In this document: positions 46,111 to 58,640 of the stretch, in pieces
How the letters are laid out: each line of letters opens with the position of its first letter
Numbering within the stretch: the first letter of the stretch is position 1
NCBI GenBank assembly: GCA_003508835.1
Contig: PUFA01000066.1
Span: 9,442,501-9,506,500 of the forward strand
Source of the DNA: Eonycteris spelaea
Taxonomy: Eukaryota > Chordata > Mammalia > Chiroptera > Pteropodidae
Reading direction: 5' to 3'
Length of the DNA stretch: 64,000 nt
The notes under the pieces: model-generated
What the model saw: the letters and a program-made list of their open reading frames with translations, nothing else
What the model was told of the DNA's origin: nothing
The model's database searches: none
Program-made: the position numbers and the translations under genes

Positions 46111-49100
46111 ACACACACACTCCAGAGAATCACGTGCATTTAGGAGGAAGTGGAAGAGCACCATTCTGTCTTGTCCGAGGGTCTTTGAATGCTTGGGAAA
46201 GGCGTATCTTTCCCAATTGCATGCTCCCCATTAAAAGGACTGACAGAGATCAGCATCCGGCCAAAACAGACTCAAAACGAAGGTCCTGCCGGGCATGGTG
46301 CCCTTGGCGCCACGGCATGACCGCGGGCAGTGCCTCCAGGTCACCCCCGCCAGCTGCTTGGCGTGACTTTGCTGTATTTCGGTGAGTAGAAGGCTTCCTG
46401 GCCTCTGACGCATACGCGAGAAGCCCTCCGCTCTCCGCAGAGCCCGTCTCGAAGCCCAGCCTCGCCCTCCCGCTTGGTCCATGTTTGCCCAGAGCGGCGG
46501 GAGGCCCGCCGGCCGGCTGCCTCGCTACCCGCTCTCCTCCCCTGCCCATCTCCGTGAGGCTTTACATTATTGGATGTGAGTGCTCAGGGTGAATTGTTCA
46601 GGTTTTATATTTTGATGAACGGGGGAAAAATGCCTGTGGAGAGCAGAAAACTGTACGTGTGTGTTTGCATGGTTCCGGAAAACACACGTGGACTTTGCCA
46701 GTCCCCACTCCACTTCCGGTAAAGAATTTTCTGGGCGTCTTCTGTGTGCGGTGAGCACAGGGCCCCGGGCAGGCGAGGGAGACCTGCGCGCTGGTCCGTG
46801 CGGCACCTGTCCCGGCAGGCACAGTAGTGACGACGCCCCGCCCCGGTCATGTGTGGGGAAGGACGTGGGCTTGGACGGGCGACGCACGCCACCCATTCGG
46901 TGACAGACAAGTGCCGACCAGGGCGCCGTCTGAGAACCAGGTCTGCAAGAAAGAACGACGGAAGAGGTCCCCACACGCCGCGAGCTCGCCAGGGCCGTGA
47001 CCAGTGTCAGAGCCGCTCGGCGCCCGCTGGCCGGAAGCACAGGGGGCCCTGCGGTTACTTTCGGGTGAGAGCGAGGACACCAACCTGTCCCGTTGTCACC
47101 TGGACACAGAGAACCCTGGAAAGCACTTTGGTCCCAGGCTCCCTCCTTCCTCCCGGATTTATTTACTTGCTGATCACCCAGCGAGGCAGCAACTTTCCTT
47201 TCTATTGACATAAGCCACGGGTGTCAGGGCCGGGCACGCGCCGCAGCTGGTGCAGCGCCCCCCGACCCCCACTGGCGAAGCCATCTCCGGTCTCCAAGCT
47301 TAGCTGGCTTCGGCGATGTGCTGTGACTACACCTCTCCCGCCTCGTATTATTAATTTCATTCATAGCAGAACCCATAACTCACACATTCGCGGCAGTTTG
47401 TCATGCATACCTGTAAATAGATTGGAAGTCTACTGAAGCATGCTGGGTAAACACGAATCCCGTGTCTGCTGTCTCTGGACCCGCGCCAAGTTCTTTAGAT
47501 TCAGGCCGTATTTTTTACAACGCATATGAATTTATGCCACAAAGGCAACCTCGCCACCCCCAGCCCCCGCCTCGGCCCTGAAATTCCATTTAGTTTCAAT
47601 CTTACTGCTCCCACCCGGCCCGGGCGGAGCTGCGCCCTGTGAAGGTGAATGTCGCTGCCATCCTTTCTGTATTGATTTAGAAGCGTCGCCTCCATGTGCT
47701 CCGGCTCCCGTGGGCTCCTGCTCAGTGACCCAGCAGAAAACACTTCACACTCCGACAAGGTGAGCAAACGGAGGAAGGGCCGCTCCAGGGGGTGGGGTGG
47801 GGGGAGTGGGGGCTGCAGAACGTGGGGGCAGGGTGCACCCCTCGCCACCCCAAGATGGTCTGGAGTCATGTGCAGGGGCCTCGGAACGGCCAGTCTCAAT
47901 CAGTAAAGCGGTTCCAGCCGGAGACACGAGATCCTTGCTTAGAGCCAACCTTTTATTTTTCTTTCAAGGCTGCATCTGAAAGAAGAAAAGCCAAATCTAG
48001 AAATGCTGGCACGTGCTCACAGGTGATGTCGGTTCACAGGGAGGAGGGCCCTGGGCTGTGAGGGGGACACCACGCCCCGCCCGAGAGCAAGGCGAGGCTC
48101 CCCTGTTCTGTAACGTCTGTGATTCCTGCCTTCCCAGCATCTGTCCCCCCTCTTCCGGTAGCAGGCCCCCAGTTCTCATTGGGGATCCTCTCCCTTATCA
48201 GCGAGGTCCAAGGTGATTGACAACCTCCCCGGCCTCCCCCCCCCCGCCACCTCCAGTGTGATCTCGTGCCCGGACCAGGCCCGTCAGAGCATTGACGAAT
48301 CCTGGCACAGTGACCCGTTCAGAGGGCAACAGTGGCCTGGAGGCCGGAGGTCCGGCAAACCTCATTCATAGAGAGGATGGAATAGGTCAGTTCTCCTGCA
48401 CTGGGTTCCTGAGAAGGCAGGGCACGCACGCCAAGCCACGAGTGGCCACCTCGCCGCTAGAAAGAGAACACTGCCCTCGGAATGGAGCTGACATGTGCAA
48501 CACAGAAGGCGCAAAGCCCAGGGCCGGGGGGACGCTACTGAGCACCTGGATCCAGGTGCACCTGCAGCCAGCGCACGGCACGGCTCTCGGGTTGCCTGAG
48601 CCGACAGACAGTTTTTTTAAACATAAGCCCCCAGCCCTCCCTGCAATTGGCAAGCTCCCCGCACGTCCACGAGAGTCCGCTGCTAAGTTAGCGGCGGTCT
48701 TTGGATGCCTTCAGCGCTGTCCTTCGTAAAACAAATCCATCAAACTGTCAGCGTCCAAAGGGATCCGGGCTGTGGAGGAAATGGATCATTTTAAAAGGAA
48801 AAGGGAAACACACTTTTCTCCACGGTCTTTTCTTCGCAGCCGGATCCACCGTTCCTCCAGCATCTGCAGCCCCTGCCACCCCACCGTTGCCTGCTTTTGA
48901 GGCAACCGGCCAGGAGATGGTCATTATTCCCAGCTCTCCCAACCCCTGCCCTTGGATTCAGGCAGCAGGACAGGTGACCGAGACCTGTGCCCAGCTGGCT
49001 GCCACTGGCCCCATCTCCCAAAGGCCCTGAATAGCACACACGAATATGCTTGACTGAAGTTGAACTATTAATTTGACTTCATTTTACGCAGCCAGAGTCC

Positions 49101-49619
49101 ATGGCATTTTGAGCACAACAGGAGAATCTATGTAAATGAGTTCACGCGATCGTGGCGAAGGCTATGCAAACACGGGACCCTGGATGCGGCAGGGCGGTTA
49201 CTGGATTCTGTAACACAGGGGACCCGTGTCCTTTGTCCTAGACCTCAGGAAAACAGCTGCAGCTCAGAATTGACTCGGGTTTCTGATTACAATGAAAAAC
49301 TCTGGCTGGGTTGGGGGCCCCGTGTCTCCCTCCGATCGGCCGCTGTCCTTGATTCGATGACTCTGGGAGGCAAAAGGCCCAGCGTCAGCTGCAGGGATGG
49401 AAAACCGGGACTTATTTTCTGATTTCGGTACCTGTCCCGTCTGCCCTCGAATGGAGCGTTGTACCTTCGGTGACCTTTTTCTGCAGAGGCTGTGGCTGTG
49501 CTCTTGCGTGACCCGGGGCCAGGCTCTCCGGAAGCTCCGGGGACGGAGGGCACGCTGGCAGCCCCTGCGGACCGGGTCTCGGGTCCTCCCGCCGGGAAGG
49601 AGAGCCCGAGACAGGAACT
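46111..49619. other. Intergenic DNA, no supported gene
   Basis: GC-rich unique sequence with a few neutral patches, such as 47340-47450 (ATTATTAATTTCATTC), which might be a small conserved element. No gene, RNA or repeat family recognised. Confidence 0.5.
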
Positions 49620-51230
49620 TGGGTGCAGGCTGTTTAAAGATGATCTCAGCTGATTTCTGTATGTTGATTTTTTTATCCTGGAACTTTGCTGAATTTCTTT
49701 TTTAATTCTAATAGGTTTGTCTTGTGGAGTCTTCAGGGTTTTCTCTACATATAAGATCAAACAGAGGTGATTTACTTCTTCCTTTCCGATTGGGATGCTT
49801 TGATCTCATTTTCTCACCCAATGGCTCCAGCTAGGATTCCCAGGACTCCGCCATATAGAAGTGGTGAGAGTGGGCATCTTTCTCTCGTTCTGATCTTAGA
49901 GACGTTTCAGCTTTTCATTACTGAGCAGGAGGTTAGCTGTGGGCTCGTCATATGCGGCCTTTATTATGTCAAGGTAGTTTCTTTCTATTCCAAATTTGTT
50001 GAGAGCTTTTATGAAGAAAGGGTCTTGAATTTTGTCAAACGCCTTTTCCACGTTCATTGGGACAACCATGAGCTTTGTATCCTTGGTTCTGTTCATCTGA
50101 TGCACAGCATTGAGTGAGGTTTCTGTCGAACTATTCTTGCACCTCAGAGATTACTCCCACTTGATCATGGTGTGTGATACTTTTAATGTACCACTGTGTT
50201 CAATTTACTAGGGTTTTGTTGAGGATTTGTGCAGGTATATTTATCAAGGACATTGCCTCTAGTCCCAGAAAAAGTATTCTTATAATATCTTATTCTAGTT
50301 TTGGCATCATGGTAATTCTGGACTTATAAAAGAGTTTGGAAGTATTCTGTCTCCTTCATCTTTTTGGAAAAGTTTGACAAGGGTTGGCGTTGATTCTTTA
50401 AATGTTGGGTAGAAGTCGTGAATGAGCCATCTGGTCCCACCCAGCCTTTTCCTCACTGCGAAGTTTTGATTACTGATTCAACCTCCTTAGTCATTATTGA
50501 TCTGCTCAAGTTTTCCAGGTCTTTCTGATTCAGTCTGTAGGTTTTTTTGGAATTTATCCATTCCTCCTAGGTTGTCCACTTTGTTGATGTACAATCATTC
50601 ATAATAATCTCATGATGCTTTTTATTTCTGTGAATCAATAGTAATGTTTCCGCTTCATTTCTGATTTCATCTGAGTCATCTCTTTTTCTCTTAGTGTTTT
50701 TCTTAGGAAGTCTAGCTAAAGTTTCATCGATTTTTTTCCCATAGCTTCATTAATTTTTCCTGTTGTTCTTTTAATCCTCTATTTCATTTATTTCTACCCT
50801 AATTTTTATCATTTCCTTCCTTTTGCTAACTTGAGGCTTAATTTGTTCTTCTTTTTCTAATTCCTAGAGGTGGCTTTGAGATCTTTTTAAATATAGGCAT
50901 TTACTGTTATAAATGTCCCTTGCTGCATCTCATACATTTTGTTATGTTGTGTTTTTGTTTTCATTTGTCTCAAGAAATTTACTACAACCTCTTTTGATAT
51001 CTCCTTTGACCCACTGGTTAAGACCGTATTGATTCATTTCCTCATATTTGTGAATTTTTCCAGTATTCCATCTGCTGTTTATCTCTAGTTGTATTCAATT
51101 ATGATCTGAAAAGGTACTATGCTCGCAATCGTCTTAAATCTGGCGACTTGTTTTGTGACCTAGTATGTGATCTGTCTTGGAGAATGTTCCATGCTTGCTT
51201 GAGGAGAATGCCTATGGACTATTATCTTCA
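49620..51230 (-). mobile_element. LINE-1 ORF2 segment, antisense
   Basis: On the minus strand this encodes a broken LINE-1 ORF2. One surviving piece (50105-49896) reads MNVEKAFDKIQDPFFIKALN, then KFGIERNYLDIIKAAYDEP, then TANLLLSNEKL, the start of the reverse transcriptase domain. Towards 51180 the DNA matches the end of the endonuclease domain (antisense CTGTCTTGGAGAATGTTCC). Towards 49640 it matches the region just after the RT active site. So roughly ORF2 residues 230-790 are present, with frameshifts and stops. Confidence 0.9.
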
Positions 51231-51672
51231 CTGCAGCATTGTTCACAATAGCCAAGAGGTAGAAACAACTTAAAAGTCCATCGATGGATGTATGGATAAG
51301 AAAATGTGAGGTATGCTACAATGGAATATTATTCTGCCTTAAAAAAAACTTACTATAGACGAGAAACAGATGAACCTAGAGCTCAGGGAAATAAGCCAGA
51401 CAAGAAGGATGAAGACTCACGATTCCACTCACATGGGGAGTCTGAAGCAGTCAAACTCAGGCAGAGAGTAGCATGAGGCTGCCAGAGGCAGCCCAGCTGG
51501 CAGATGGGGGGCACTGCGGCTCGGAGGACGTGGACTTTGAATAAACCCTAGAGACCCATGGTCCAGTGCCGCAGTTACCGACCGGTGACACTGTATTGTG
51601 CACTGTCGATTTTGTGAAGAGGGTAGACCTCGTGTTACCTGTTCTCATCGTGGTAAAAAAAATAAATAATTC
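51231..51672 (+). mobile_element. LINE-1 3' end, sense, with poly-A-like tail
   Basis: Begins abruptly where the antisense segment stops and follows the L1 3' end in order: TTCACTGCAGCATTGTTCAC, AATAGCCAAGAGGTAGAAAC, TACAATGGAATATTATTCTG, GAAATAAGCCAGACAAGAAG, AGGCAGAGAGTAGCATGAGG, ACTGTCGATTTTGTGAAGAG. It ends in an A-rich tail (AAAAAAAATAAATAA) at about 51655-51672. With the inverted segment to its left it looks like one 5'-inverted LINE-1 insertion. Confidence 0.88.
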
Positions 51673-52799
51673 ACTAATTTGCACTTGTGAAACAATTTGG
51701 ATGGCGCCAGGAGCCGGGAGCCGGGGCGGGTGGCGGGTGCGTGCCTGGGCGGGCTACGGGCACGGCCCCTGGGGTCCCCGCTGGCGAGGGCTCCCGGGCC
51801 GTGCAGAGCACACGCAGAGAAGTGCCAGTTAGCTCGTAAGGGACACATTTCCTGCCCAGACCACCGCCGACGCACCCTTGCTCGCGGGCCCTTCCTCTAC
51901 AGGTGGACGATGGGGTGCAGAGTTCACCCGGCCACCCCCCAACACAGCTGCCACTCAGCAGAGGCCCCTGCCAGCATCGCTGTGTCTGGGCTCCACGTCA
52001 GGGGACCAGGGAGCGTGAGAATCCCTGGCTCGGTTCCCCCATTCACCACCTTAGAGACGATTCACACCCCATTTCTCCCAATGTCTTTCCCCCTTGGGGC
52101 GCTAGGGCCATGCGGGGAGTAATAACACACAACAAACATTCCCCAGCTCCCCTCGCGGGATCCCTCCAGACCCAACTCACGTACCGCCGAGCCCCAGGTC
52201 CCAGAGGCTCTCCCGCTCTCCCCCAGCTGCTCCGCCTCTAGGAGACTCCAGGGCAGGGTCCCGAGGAGGGACGTGGAACATAGTTAGCGTCTTGAAATGA
52301 ATCATTTCGATCCCTTTTCGCGTCTTTTCCTTCCCCTCCCCCAGCTCCTCTAGGGTTGGAGGAAACCACGAGTGGAGATGCAGGATTCCTGTCTTGCTCT
52401 CGCCCTGCAAACGAGGGCATGAGCGGAATAGCGCATCCCCATGTGGAGGGAGGATGGGGGCGGGGCCGGGCCTCCCGAGAATGGCTTCTTCCTTCCAGCT
52501 GCACGAGAGAAGCGAGCCTCATTAGGGACCCGGCTGCGACTTCCAGGGTCCAAGCTCTGGGCTTACAGCTGAATCAACCAGACGTTGGGCCAAATCAGCT
52601 GCTTGGGGGGATTGTTCCCTGGGAAGAAGCCCACCCAGCCCCTCCCGCCCCCAGGACACAGGACAGCTGCCCAGACAGACTGCGAGCTCACCTCGTCACA
52701 AGGCAGCATGGAGGCCAGCACATCTTGACCAAACGTAACTAAGCGGGCAGGCTTCGGGGACCACCTCTGGTCTGGTCCACTCTACCTCTTAAGCCGGGC
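51673..52799. other. Intergenic DNA, no supported gene
   Basis: GC-rich unique sequence directly after the LINE-1 tail, with CpG-rich 51.7-51.9 kb. No gene or RNA recognised. Confidence 0.5.
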
Positions 52800-52935
52800 A
52801 GTGTCTCAGTGGGTGACCTGCTGCCACGTGACAAATCGCCCCATGACTTAGTGTCTTAAAGCGTCTACCTCTGATTGCACCTCACTGCTTCGTGGCTCAG
52901 GAATTCAAACAGGACTCAGCCAGACCAGTCTCCCG
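52800..52935 (+). mobile_element. Ancient interspersed repeat, family not named
   Basis: Phrase order CTGCCACGTGACAAATCGCC, CCATGACTTAGTGTCTTAAA, TCGTGGCTCAGGAATTC and CAGGACTCAGCC corresponds to a common mammalian repeat (roughly TGTAACAAACCACCCCA, AAACTTAGTGGCTTAAAAC, GTGGGTCAGGAATTCGG). I recognise the pattern but cannot assign a family with confidence. Confidence 0.5.
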
Positions 52936-54179
52936 TTCCATGTGACATCGGCGGGGGTCACTCATTGATGCTCAGCCGGTAGGTGCCGGTCTGGAGGGTC
53001 CTGGAGGGCTCCACGCACACAGCGGGCACAGAGGCGGGATGACCGGCGGGCCCCCTGCACACGGCCACTCCACACGGTGGCCTCGGGTGGTTAGACTTCT
53101 TACGTGGTGCCTCAGGGTCCCAGAAAGTGTGCTCCAAGGGTTCCGCATGGGAGCTGGCGGGCTTCTTGAGGCCTAGCCCCAGAGGACCGAAAGTTGGTTT
53201 ATCTCGTTTGGCCAAGCAAGTCAGGAAGAGCGGCCGCGGCCGCAGTGGAGGGGCCCAGTGCCACCTCCCGCTGGGAAGAGCAGCGAAGGACCTGCCGCCA
53301 TCTTCCCCCTGGCACGGGCCAAGCGGCTTCCTCCAAGTGCCGGTCTTCCCGCACGGGCGGGGGTGGTGGACGCTGCCCGGGGACGCGGGCATGAGGCGGA
53401 AACGAGGGAGCGCGCTGAACGCGCATGGGCCCCGTGTGGGGCAGCAGGAGGGCCGCGCCAGTGGGACCCGACGCTTCCGGACCTGCAAGTCGGACCTGCA
53501 GACCAGAGAAGCCAGCCCTCCATTAGCCAGCTAACTCTCTGGAACGTTCACAGCCCTCCTCTGAGTGCTGACTTTCAAGTGCGGACATCGGCTCCTGGGC
53601 AGGGCGGGCTGTGGTGCTCAGGGAGCGTCCATAGGAGCGATGGTTTGTGGAGAATGCACCCTTCCCAGCAAGAGTTTATAAGTGAAAGAGAGGACAATCC
53701 TAACAGTCACCGAAACCCCCAAGACTATTTGCAAATGCAGAGTGCTTCATCCCCGTCAAGTCCCAAATCTTAGGTACCGACGTGGGAGGGAGTGAGGGCG
53801 ACTTTGTTAACTGGCATCTAAGAATCGGAGCTGTGGCAGGTGCTCCCCAGCACTCGGAAGACAAGGGCGTCACCAGCGGGCTGCAGGGCAGCATGGCCGG
53901 CTCAGGGCAGGGAGGCTGTGGTCATCAGGTGGCCACGATGGGAGAGAAACATGGTCAGCAACGTCACCACCCCGCCCCTCCCAAAGCTCATGGCCCAGGA
54001 GACCCGACCCACCAGCCAAGGCAGAGGCGGAGGGCCCTGCGGTGGGATCATGCCACGCGTAAGTCATGGAAGGAGCCACCGGCTTATCCGACATTCACGC
54101 GGGACACGGAGGGAAAGACGCGCCTTCCGTTCTCACTGTTTAAACCCCCGGGATGCTGGCGGCCAATGCGATGCCCTTA
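52936..54179. other. Intergenic DNA, no supported gene
   Basis: GC-rich unique DNA with overlapping frames on both strands at 52.96-53.77 kb, none with recognisable domains. Confidence 0.5.
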
Positions 54180-54725
54180 AACCGGTGACCGGGCAAGCAC
54201 ACTGCGGCACGTCCGGGCGGCGGAGCGTTTTGATTCAGCGATAAAAAGGTAAAAAGACATGGAAGAAATGTGAATGCACATCGCTGGGTGAAAAAGCCAA
54301 TGGGAACCGGCTCCTATGGCGACTGCAGCCGTGTGACATTCCAGAAAAGGCAACACCGTGGAGATAGTTAAGAGGTCAGTGGTTGCCAGGCTTTGGCGCG
54401 GGCGGAGAGCGGTGAGGGGTGAGTGGGCGGGGCGCAGGGGGTCTTTAGGACAGTGGAAGTAGTCCATGTGACACTGTGCTGGTGGACAAACCCGTGGGAG
54501 CACAAAGAGCGGACCCTAATGTCAATTGTGGGCTTCAGTTGGTAATAATGTATCAACATCGGTTTGTCGATTGTAACAAATGTGGCACTCCACCGCCAGC
54601 TGTTAGTGACGGGAGTGCTGTGCGCATGCGCCGGAGGGTCGGGGAGCAGGTACACAGGAACTCTCCATACTTTCTGCTCGATTGGTCTGCAAACCTAAAA
54701 CTGCTCTAAAATATAAAGTCTATTA
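54180..54725 (+). mobile_element. LINE-1 (L1M-type) 3' end, sense
   Basis: Matches the L1M 3' terminal region in order: TTGATTCAGCGATAAAAAGG, AAGACATGGAAGAAATGTGA, GTGACATTCCAGAAAAGGCA, AGAGGTCAGTGGTTGCCAGG, CTAATGTCAATTGTGGGCTT, AATAATGTATCAACATCGG, AACCTAAAACTGCTCTAAAA and TATAAAGTCTATTA at the end. The 3' terminus is preserved; the 5' side is truncated. Confidence 0.92.
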
Positions 54726-57700
54726 ATTTTTTCAAAGTGGGAAATAAACTACCCGGGGCATCTGCCATCCATAGCAAACGGAGACTAGAGATGCTACAGA
54801 TTTGAGGAGAAAGCTGAGCGGGCCGCTTAAGCACCCGGCGTCAGCCTGGACCAACGGGCAACGCATCCGCCTCAGCCCTGGCCCCCGCATGCCGGCGCCC
54901 TGGGGAGACAGCGGCACCTGTTCTCCAACCCCAGAGCCCGGAGTTACGGTTTTCACCTGTCAACTGAGGCTGTGCTGCAGGGAGTCGGGAGACGCGGGAG
55001 GCACCAGGTGCGGGCGCTTGTGGCGTCGCTAACCCAGCCGGCTCACCGGTTTCCACCTTCTTCCTGGTGTCTGGGTTCCAGGTGTAACCTCCCCACGGGA
55101 CCGCGATCGGTGGGGACAAGGGCTGTGTCTCGCGTCCCCAGCTGCAGCAGAAGGCAGCACCTGCGCACAGCGGAGCCCTGGGCGAATCGAGGAACTCGGA
55201 GCAGCCGTCAGGGACGCGGGAAGCCGGGCCGGCCTGGGCACGATTTCTGAGCCTTCGCCTGTCTGTGCACGCCAGCCGAGGCGTGCCAACCAAAGATGCC
55301 AGTTGGACGATGGAACAGGCCGTCCTCGTCTCTGGTTTAGGAGGTGGGTACCTGTGGTCCCGGGGGGCACTCGGAGAGGGCCTAGAAAATGACAGCGCTC
55401 CAGGCCCCCCTGTTTCTCTCTCCCTCCTGGGTTTCGGACACTCCAGAAGAAGTGCTGGTGCGTTAAGGCTGTGGAGCTGAGATGCCCCCCTGCGGAGGAC
55501 CCCGGGGCTGCCAGCAGACACTGCGCCGGGCAGGTGACCGAGGGCTCGCTTCTTGAGGATGGGACGGGTCTCTGGGACGGGTCTCTCGGCAGCGCGCCAT
55601 GCCTAGGCCTCCAGTCGACCTGAGCGGAGTGGAGGGGTGCTCCTGGCCCCCAGGGAACCCACCCCCTCCACCAGCCTGGACTTGTGTTCTGGGGAACACG
55701 ATCAGCAGTAAACCCCAAAAGTTCAATAACGAAACCAGGTTAGACATCACTTAAAAGGAGCCAACCAGCGACTCTGCAGACAAAGGCCGCCCGCCGGGGC
55801 CTCGGGGTGGCTGGCGGCAGGAAGTCTCCTGATCCCAGCAGCTGTGTTGCCTCGTAAAGCCCATTTCCCACTTCCTCTCCGTTTTCTTGCTCTCTCGTGT
55901 TTTATTGCCACTGTCTGCTCAGATTTCCAACATCTCCCCGGTTCTCTTCCTCCCTTTAAATCTAATATTATCCATTTGCTGTTTACTGGCTTCCTCTCTG
56001 CAGACCTTTGTTTCTCTCGTCCTCCTTGCACTCCCCCCCCCATCCCAGGGCCCCTGTCGTCTGCATTCGAGCTGAACCGCCCTCCTGTGGCTTGGATTCC
56101 TGTTCAGTGCCCCAAGTTTACGAGAAAAGGGAAGGAAACCCCATCTTCCTACCAGGCGCGGGACAGGGGTTCTGGCAGGTGCTATGTCACGGCCCCCCAA
56201 CCCGGTCCTCCATGGTTTGGTCTCAGGAGACGGCACCTCCTCCCCACCGTCCCCCCACCCCCAGGCCTTCACTGTGCAGGTGACGCTGAGCGTGACCAGG
56301 CTCTGCCCGCCTGTGGGAGGAGTGGTGAGGCCCCTGCCCCGCTGCAGACGCCGACGCGGAGCGGACAGGGACACGCGAGCCCGGTCAGAGAGGCGGGTGG
56401 AGGCCCCTGGCCGAGCGGGAGGCGGCAGCCTCGCCAGGGCCTCTCCCGCCCCTCTGAACCGGAGTCCGCGCCAAGCAGCAGCCAGCCGTGCAAAGGCCTG
56501 GGGGCAGAATGTTCCAGATAGCCAGCGCCGGGCCCGGATGCAGGGCCCCGTTCTGGGGAGCCGGGTGGGGACAGGGGTGGGCGGCGTGGTTCCTTGGGGG
56601 TCCCGGGGAAGGCGTCTGACAGGGCTGGACAGGGGCCGCGGTGCGGGGCTCCCCAGCTCAGGTTTCAGGGGCCCCGCGTGGGGCTCGGTTTACAGAGCGA
56701 GCGGGAAGGGGGGTGAGGGATCCAAAAGCCAGGGAACAGGGGCGCAGGTCACCCGACCAAAGGAAGGTGGGTGGACCTTCCGAGGGGAGAACCGACAACA
56801 ACTACAAAAAAGAAAGTAATGAAAAAAATCGACTTCTGCTCAGGGGAAGGTATGGCGCTGTGGGCGCCCAGGACAGGGGCAGCGGCTCCAGATCTTGCCG
56901 GAGGCCTGGGCAAGGCCGTGTTCCCGGGGTGGGGTCCCTTGCTGTTGGGGACATGGGGCTGTGACGGGCTGCTATGACTCCCCCGCGAACATTTCCTGTC
57001 ACCCCCGCATCAACCGAGGTCACCCCGACCTCCGTTTCTCCTTCTGTCAAGCTGCTTCTAAAAAGCGGCAAATGACACATCGGTCACCGTGCAAGGTCAC
57101 ATGAGGGCTCTGTAGCCGGCACCCCCGTGACATGCCTCCTGCTCCCTCCACTGCGCTCCCCCTTCCCAACAGCAGACAGGAGACAAACAGCAAAGTGTCA
57201 GCACAGAATGACAGCCCCCCCACGGCCCTCCCCCACCCTCCTCCCACAGCAGGGCCTGGCGTCTTAGCGCAGACCACTGGGTTCCGATTCTTTCTCCTTT
57301 TGAACGAGCTGTATATCCTGTTCCCCAGAAGTTTCCTGAGATCCAAAGTCCCTCCCCTACCCTCCAGGGGAGCCCTGGCACCCAGAAAACCGGTCCCATC
57401 AGAGCTTGGTTCTTCCTCAAAACAGTGACTGGGTTCCTTAGGGCACAACACGGTGAGGGTGTGGGTCTGGGTTCAGGCAGCCTGGGTTTCTTCTTCTGTA
57501 TGGTGGGGGAGGGGAGGAGCTGCCACGTGAGCCATGGGGGGGGGTCGTGACAAAGCTGAGGCAGCTGGGAAAGGGAGAAGCTGGCATGAAGGTGGGAGGG
57601 GCCTTGGCACCTTTCCTCCCGGGGCGTCCTGACTGGGGCACAGAGCATGTCCGCTCGGTGGATGTCACACTGCCCAAGGCAGAGTCACAGCCCACCACAC

Positions 57701-58540
57701 GGCGGCCCACGACCCCCACAGCCGACCCCAGGCCTCCGGGCTGGACAGCTGTGTGTGGGCATGGCGATGCCGCCTCCTCTGCAGAAGAGGGGTACGCAAG
57801 ACGGAGACTCAGAGACCGTCAGTGCAGGGCCTGGCACCATGGAATGTCGGTCACTGCGAAAGGAAACCGTGATCTTGGCGAAAAGGAAAACAGTGAGTGT
57901 AAGGCCGACTCCACCCTGCCGCCCCGTGTCAGTCCCTCCGCGTGGCAAGGGGGACGGGACTGGAAGGCAGCGAGTGCCTCGTGCTGCCTCTGCCTCTGCC
58001 TCTGTCTCTCTCTCGCTTCTCTGTCCCGTGCAGGGAGGTTTCCCGAGCGGGGTGCAGGCCGGTTTCACCTCTCTCCGCACTGCCTCGGATATCTCCATTT
58101 GCCCACAGAGATCGTTCGCTCTGGGCACACACCTTGGCTAACACCCCCTGCTTTCTTTACCAAACGGCTTTTTGTCTGACACTGAAGTGTCTGCAAAAAT
58201 AATGAGAAATGGGGGAAAAACAAATTAACATCAGATGAAAAGGCAGGGAGATGCAGCCCCAGTTCAGGCCTTCGACTTGCTCCTGAAGGAGAACCCTGTC
58301 TCACACTGGCGCCCACCGGCGGGAGCAGGCCACCAGCTCAGCGGACACCGCGGTCCAGGTGTCCAGCTGTGCGCAGGGCGCGGCCACACCCAGCTGCCCT
58401 CCCCAGTGCATTTTCCTGATCTCCCCTGAGAACGGAAGCACTCTCCTGTAGGGCCCTTCATCAGGCAGGTGCATCACAGCCCCCCCTCCGAAGGCAGGGC
58501 ACCCCCTCAGGGCAGCCATGTCGGTGTCTCCCACTTCTGG
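54726..58540. other. Intergenic DNA, no supported gene
   Basis: GC-rich unique DNA with a direct duplication GGGACGGGTCTCT near 55561-55586 and a C run near 56033-56041. Large frames (for example 55029-55718, minus, and 55844-56521, +) overlap each other and lack domains. I find no gene. Confidence 0.5.
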
Positions 58541-58544
58541 GTGC

Positions 58545-58640
58545 TGGCGCCCAGGCTCCATCCTGGGACATCCAGAGTCAGTAGACCCAGGGCGGGGCCC
58601 AGAAAGGAGCATTTCTTAGGCTCCAAGGAGCTGCTTACCG
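58545..58640 (+). mobile_element. MER5A-like DNA transposon remnant
   Basis: Matches the MER5A interior in order: GCTGGCGCCCAGGCTCC, AGAGTCAGTAGACCCAGG (MER5A GATTCAGTAGGTCTGGG), CGGGGCCCAGAAAGGAGC and ATTTCTTAGGCTCC (MER5A GGGGCCTGAGAATTTGC, ATTTCTAACAAGTTCC). Both ends are missing. Confidence 0.55.

Noticed and set aside
49896..50105. Small independent gene (69 aa)
   Set aside because: It is a surviving piece of LINE-1 ORF2 reverse transcriptase.
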